NCBI GenBank assembly: GCA_030841765.1
Contig: JAUUSS010000090.1
Location: 1 to 9,293 of the forward strand
Direction of reading: 5' to 3'
DNA from: Collinsella aerofaciens
Lineage (GTDB): Bacteria > Actinomycetota > Coriobacteriia > Coriobacteriales > Coriobacteriaceae
DNA length: 9,293 nt
Position numbers and translations under genes: made by a program
Notes under the pieces: model-generated
The model's database searches: none
Seen by the model: only the letters and a program-made list of their open reading frames with translations
What the model was told of the DNA's origin: nothing
In this document: one piece after another, positions 6,568 to 9,293 of the stretch
Layout of the letters: each line of letters starts with the position of its first letter
How positions within the stretch are numbered: position 1 is the first letter of the stretch

Positions 6568-6602
6568 TAGATAGTAGCATTTTACTGTTTGCTCAAAGCA
6601 GT
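6568..6602 (-). promoter_or_regulatory. Candidate promoter/operator of the HTH gene
   Basis: On the minus strand TTGAGC (6591-6596) lies 17 bases before TATCTA (6568-6573). An alternative is an extended -10, TGCTACTAT (6571-6579). Either choice gives a leader of roughly 35-40 nt before the GTG at 6526. The -35 region lies within an imperfect inverted repeat (6584-6602, outer arms ACTG/CAGT), and TTAATTAA adjoins it at 6602-6609. This could be an autoregulatory site, but both hexamers match consensus poorly. Confidence 0.32.
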
Positions 6603-6850
6603 TAATTAAAATAGACGCGGCGTTATCTGGGCATTTGGCACCAAATTACGACATTTCTTTATCGATTATTTACGCTGGTAGCTGACTCGCAGCTAATCGT
6701 CATTCGCTTGTCAACAAAATTGGCATCTCTTTATGTCCTTTGGTATAGAGGATATAGTTATTAACCCCTCCCCCAATATTTTTGAGTGATCTGCAAGGCA
6801 GTAGACGTCCTCACTCCTCATGATTACCGCGCATTGCCATCCACCGGAGC
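6603..6850. other. AT-rich intergenic spacer with small palindromes
   Basis: The gene-free gap between the HTH gene and the flavoenzyme gene is about 440 bases (6527-6966). It is distinctly more AT-rich than the rest of the window in its first 250 bases. Visible elements are the HTH gene promoter (6568-6602), TTAATTAA (6602-6609), the inverted repeat ATTTGG-CA-CCAAAT (6633-6646), TAGCTG-N5-CAGCTA (6679-6695), a plus-strand promoter-like site (6720-6749) and the flavoenzyme terminator (6851-6891). A 60-codon minus-strand frame (6711-6893) runs across that terminator and is judged spurious. No tRNA or known riboswitch was recognised. Confidence 0.5.
6720..6749 (+). promoter_or_regulatory. Orphan plus-strand promoter-like site
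   Basis: TTGGCA (6720-6725, 5 of 6 to the -35 consensus) is followed after 18 bases by TATAGA (6744-6749), which is preceded by TGG and so also fits an extended -10 (TGnTATAGA). Transcription would start near 6756 and run right, towards and antisense to the end of the flavoenzyme gene. No plus-strand coding gene follows, so any product would be a small or antisense RNA. It may equally be chance in AT-rich DNA. Confidence 0.3.
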
Positions 6851-6891
6851 AAAACAAAAAGGGCGGGACCTGCTGCGCTTGCAGGCCCCGC
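6851..6891 (-). terminator. Rho-independent terminator of the flavoenzyme gene
   Basis: On the minus strand an 11-bp stem (6881-6891 with 6863-6873, one G-U pair) with a 7-nt loop is followed by CCTTTTTGTTTT. It lies about 75 bases after the stop codon of the oxidoreductase gene and ends that transcript, separating it from the HTH gene downstream. Confidence 0.88.
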
Positions 6892-6966
6892 ACCGGTTGA
6901 CACCCGACGGGACACAGCCGGGCGAGGCGGATCCGTGCTACCGCCCCGCCTGGCCGCGATGTTCAA

Positions 6967-8997
6967 CTACAGCTCGTTGGCCGCGTGATACGCCGTGCGA
7001 ATGGCGCTCGCAATGTCGGCGGTGCGCTCACCCGAGCAGTCGCCCACGCAGGTCACGGGCACCGTCACGCCATCCAGGTCAAACGCGTTGGCCTTGGAGC
7101 CCACGGCCATCACCACGTAATCGCAGGCGATCCTCACCGGCTCCTCGGCGCCGTCCTCGGTGGTGCGAACAGCCTCCACGCCTTCGTCGGTAATGGCGGT
7201 CAGGCGGGTCTTAACATGCTGCTCCACGTTGTGCTCTGCAAAGTCGCTCATAATCAGCGGCAGAATGGTCTCGGACTCGCCCGCGGCAATCTTGTCGAGC
7301 ATCTCCACGATCGCCACCTCGCAGCCGTGCCGCAGCAGATACTCGGCAGTCTCGGTGCCCACCAGGCCACCGCCAATGACAGCGACGCGGCCGTTGAGCT
7401 CCGCCTTGCCGGCCAGCACGTCCCAGCTCGAGACGACCTTCTCCGAGTCGGCGCCCGGAACGGGGATGACCACGTCGTGCGCGCCCACGGCCACAATCGC
7501 GGCGTCGGCGGCGTTGAGGTCCTCAGCGGTAGCGGCATGGTTGAGCTCGACCTTCACACCCAGGCCGGGCAGAATCTTCTCGTAGTACTCGACGGAACGC
7601 ATGATCTCGTCCTTGCGCGGAGGCGCGGCCGCCAGCACAATCTGACCGCCCAAGTGATCGCTCGCCTCGTAGACGGTCACGTCGTAGCCGCGCTTGGCCG
7701 CCACGCGCGCGGCCTCCAGGCCGGCGATGCCGCCGCCCACCACGGCGATCTTCTTGTCGCCCTCGCCCGGCTTGATGGCGATGGTCGCCTCGTCGCCGTT
7801 CTCGGCATTGAGCACGCACGAAATGTACTTGCGGTTTTGAATCGCATCGACGCAACCCTTGTTGCAGTTGAGGCACTCGCGGATGGGCTCACCCGTGGCG
7901 GCCTTCAGTGCAATGTCGGGGTCGCACATGAGCGAGCGGCCGTAGGCGATGATGTCGGCGGCGCCGTCTTCCAGAATCTTCTCGCCGGCCTCGACCGAGA
8001 CAACACGGCCCACGGTTGCCACCGGCACGGAGACCAGGGCCTTGACGCGCTCGGCCACCGGCAGCGTCCAGTTGTAGGGCATGGCGCCCATGGGCGGAAT
8101 GGTATCGCCCATGTTGCCAGTGTGGTTGGCCTGTGCAACCTGGATCATGTCGATGCCCGCACCCTCGAGCAGCTTGGCGAACTCGCAGGCCTCGTCGGGC
8201 TGCAGGCCGCCCTTGCCGCGCGGCGTACCGTCGGGGTTCTCCATGATCACGGGGAGCTTGTACTCCACCATCAGCTGCGGCGCGGCTTCCTTAATGGCAG
8301 CGACGACCTCCAGCGCATAGCGAACGCGGTTCTCGAACGAACCACCGTACTCGTCGGTGCGCTGGTTGAGGATGGCCGAGCACAGCGAACCCACCAGGCG
8401 GTCGCCGTGGACCTCGATGGCGTCGATGCCAGCCTGCTGCGCACGAGCGGCCGAGGCAGCGATGGCCTCCTTGATCTGGGTGAGCTGCTCTACGCTCGCC
8501 TCGTTCACAAAGTGCTGCATGTCGTGATGCAGCTTGGCGTAGGCCTGGTTGCGGATCTCGTTGGACTCGGCCATCTTGGCGGCAAAGGTCTCCTCGTCGC
8601 CGGCGGCCTTGGCCTCCTGCGCGGCCTTGGCGGCAGCCATGGATCCCATGACCATGCGGCCGACACCGGGCACGTCGTACTCGGGGTGGAACAGCTGCAG
8701 CGCGACCTTGGCGCCGTGCTTGTGGACGGCGTCGGCCAGGGCCTTAAACGTGGGGATCTGGGCGTCGGTCGCCAGCTTGGGCGTGGGGCTTGCGGTCATG
8801 ACGGGAGCAACGTCGCCGATGACGATGTAGCTCACGCCGCCACGGGCCAGGCGCTCGTAAAAAGCCAGGCTGCGCTCGCCAATGGAGCCGTCGCGCTCCT
8901 CGTAGCCGGTGGTCAGCGGCGGGAACATAATGCGATTTTTGAGCTCAAGGGGGCCAACCGTAATGGGCTGGAGCAGCTTGGATGCAGGTGCGGTCAT
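6967..8997 (-). CDS. OYE-family FMN/[4Fe-4S]/FAD oxidoreductase (enoate/dienoyl-CoA reductase-like)
   Basis: A 676-aa cytoplasmic flavoenzyme with the three-part layout of 2,4-dienoyl-CoA reductase, enoate reductase and bile-acid BaiCD/BaiH-type enzymes. Residues ~8-365 form an FMN-binding TIM barrel (LELKNRIMFPPLTT at 17-30; RTDEYGGSFENR at 213-224; the phosphate-binding segment near 328-356). A [4Fe-4S] motif C375-x2-C378-x3-C382-x11-C394 follows. Residues ~415-676 hold nucleotide-binding folds, GGGIAG (421-426) and GGGLVG (542-547), for FAD and NAD(P)H, ending with VGDCS (651-655). Reduction of an activated C=C bond is expected; the substrate is unknown. Two oddities stand out. The usual HGAHGY-type active-site motif reads HGDRLV (197-202), and a ~60-residue Ala/Lys/Glu-rich stretch (about 113-172) replaces the normal loop after QLFH. 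The ATG at 8997 has AGAGGA about 7 bases upstream. It is monocistronic, with its own terminator; no neighbouring gene hints at the substrate. Confidence 0.9.
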   Translation of the reverse strand: MTAPASKLLQPITVGPLELKNRIMFPPLTTGYEERDGSIGERSLAFYERLARGGVSYIVIGDVAPVMTASPTPKLATDAQIPTFKALADAVHKHGAKVALQLFHPEYDVPGVGRMVMGSMAAAKAAQEAKAAGDEETFAAKMAESNEIRNQAYAKLHHDMQHFVNEASVEQLTQIKEAIAASAARAQQAGIDAIEVHGDRLVGSLCSAILNQRTDEYGGSFENRVRYALEVVAAIKEAAPQLMVEYKLPVIMENPDGTPRGKGGLQPDEACEFAKLLEGAGIDMIQVAQANHTGNMGDTIPPMGAMPYNWTLPVAERVKALVSVPVATVGRVVSVEAGEKILEDGAADIIAYGRSLMCDPDIALKAATGEPIRECLNCNKGCVDAIQNRKYISCVLNAENGDEATIAIKPGEGDKKIAVVGGGIAGLEAARVAAKRGYDVTVYEASDHLGGQIVLAAAPPRKDEIMRSVEYYEKILPGLGVKVELNHAATAEDLNAADAAIVAVGAHDVVIPVPGADSEKVVSSWDVLAGKAELNGRVAVIGGGLVGTETAEYLLRHGCEVAIVEMLDKIAAGESETILPLIMSDFAEHNVEQHVKTRLTAITDEGVEAVRTTEDGAEEPVRIACDYVVMAVGSKANAFDLDGVTVPVTCVGDCSGERTADIASAIRTAYHAANEL

Positions 8998-9049
8998 AGA
9001 TATTCCTCTCTTGTAGGCGCGGCGGCGATGATGCCGCGTAGTTGTCTAG

Positions 9050-9079
9050 AGGATATGGCATGGGGATACAACAGCGCAA
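9050..9079 (-). promoter_or_regulatory. Candidate promoter of the flavoenzyme gene
   Basis: On the minus strand TTGCGC (9074-9079) lies 18 bases before TATCCT (9050-9055). This would start transcription near 9043 and give a leader of about 45 nt. Both boxes are weak matches (3 of 6 and 4 of 6), so this is a tentative call based mainly on position. Confidence 0.3.
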
Positions 9080-9139
9080 CGGAAATCGGCGGACAGCAGG
9101 TAGCGGCAGGTGGATGGGATGAGCCCAACAGCGGGTTTT

Positions 9140-9194
9140 TCTCGATCTGTAACACCTAGCCGCCCAAATCGGGTCTAGATGTTACAGATCGAGA
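9140..9194. repeat. Long inverted repeat, 20-nt arms with 15-nt loop
   Basis: The arms 9140-9159 and 9175-9194 are complementary over 20 bases with one mismatch (left arm starts TCTCGATCTGTAACA, right arm ends TGTTACAGATCGAGA). The loop is 9160-9174 and has a further short GC pairing. A T run precedes the left arm (9136-9140) and TTTTGTTT follows the right arm, so a plus-strand transcript would end like an intrinsic terminator. However, no plus-strand gene leads into it, and the minus strand has A's after the stem. A dispersed palindromic repeat or a regulator-binding/leader structure for the downstream flavoenzyme gene is therefore also possible. Confidence 0.6.
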
Positions 9195-9246
9195 TTTTGT
9201 TTGAGAGGCCGAGAATTGGATCGAAAACACGGTCCCGAAATAATCA

Positions 9247-9271
9247 AAACCACCCCTAAAAGGGGTGGTTT
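9247..9271. terminator. Bidirectional intrinsic terminator at the right edge
   Basis: A perfect 11-bp stem (AAACCACCCCT at 9247-9257 with AGGGGTGGTTT at 9261-9271) has a 3-nt loop. On the minus strand it is followed by a T-rich tail (TTTTGATTATTT), so it can end a minus-strand gene lying right of the window. One minus frame reads P-R-V-I-P-stop, with the stop at 9276-9278 just before the stem. This would fit the end of that gene, but another frame also closes within the hairpin, so I do not annotate it. Confidence 0.75.
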
Positions 9272-9293
9272 GCTCTTAGGGTATAACCCTTGG

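Noticed and set aside
6711..6893. 60-codon minus-strand frame after the flavoenzyme gene
   Set aside because: It starts inside the terminator hairpin and reads through the T tract; no ribosome site.
6985..9159. Plus-strand open frame of 724 codons
   Set aside because: It mirrors the oxidoreductase gene and is Leu/Gly/His-rich without any recognisable motif; an antisense shadow of a high-GC gene.
9179..9259. 26-codon plus-strand frame starting in the inverted repeat
   Set aside because: No ribosome site, starts within the hairpin arm and ends in the terminator; most likely chance.
1..9293. CRISPR array, tRNA/rRNA, riboswitch or prophage signals
   Set aside because: No regularly spaced repeats, cloverleaf-like sequences, known riboswitch core or phage genes were seen on either strand.

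Overview
The window looks like part of a chromosome from a GC-rich anaerobic actinobacterium of the Coriobacteriia. Collinsella or a near relative is my best guess. This rests on the high GC content, the GC-ending codons, the fermentative/anaerobic gene content and the style of the proteins; no 16S or marker gene is present. Every gene I can support lies on the minus strand, so the window is read right to left. Three transcription units are visible, and the two right-hand ones end in clear intrinsic terminators.

Right part (about 6851-9293): the outside edge (9247-9271) carries an intrinsic terminator, probably that of a gene beyond the window. Next come a long inverted repeat (9140-9194), a weak promoter and a monocistronic gene of 676 codons. 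That gene encodes an Old Yellow Enzyme-type FMN/[4Fe-4S]/FAD oxidoreductase (enoate / 2,4-dienoyl-CoA reductase-like) with its own terminator (6851-6891). Middle part (about 6087-6850): an AT-rich spacer with several small palindromes and an orphan plus-strand promoter, then a stand-alone double helix-turn-helix gene resembling the OrfA of IS3/IS150 elements. No OrfB follows it, and a strong terminator (6087-6109) closes it off.

Left part (188-5835): a five-gene operon encoding a complete membrane-bound group 4 [NiFe] hydrogenase of the Ech type. The gene order is that of echABCDEF, but echA and echB are fused into one 960-codon gene. The order of translation is echAB (antiporter-like plus NuoH-like membrane subunit), echC (small Fe-S subunit), echD (NuoC-like), echE (NiFe large subunit with both CxxC pairs) and echF (two-[4Fe-4S] ferredoxin-like subunit). 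Genes are 12, -1, 5 and 7 bases apart, and Shine-Dalgarno sequences can be seen at the junctions.

By family knowledge, such a complex passes electrons from reduced ferredoxin through EchF and EchC to the NiFe site in EchE, evolves H2, and couples this to ion movement through EchA/EchB. It may also run in reverse. No formate dehydrogenase, CO dehydrogenase or hydrogenase maturation gene lies in the window, so ferredoxin is the most likely partner and maturation must be encoded elsewhere. The oddest points are the A-B fusion, the long Ala/Lys-rich tail on EchD and Ala-rich tail on EchC, an EchE ending exactly at the last NiFe motif, paired sequence motifs just upstream of the operon, and a non-canonical active-site motif in the flavoenzyme.
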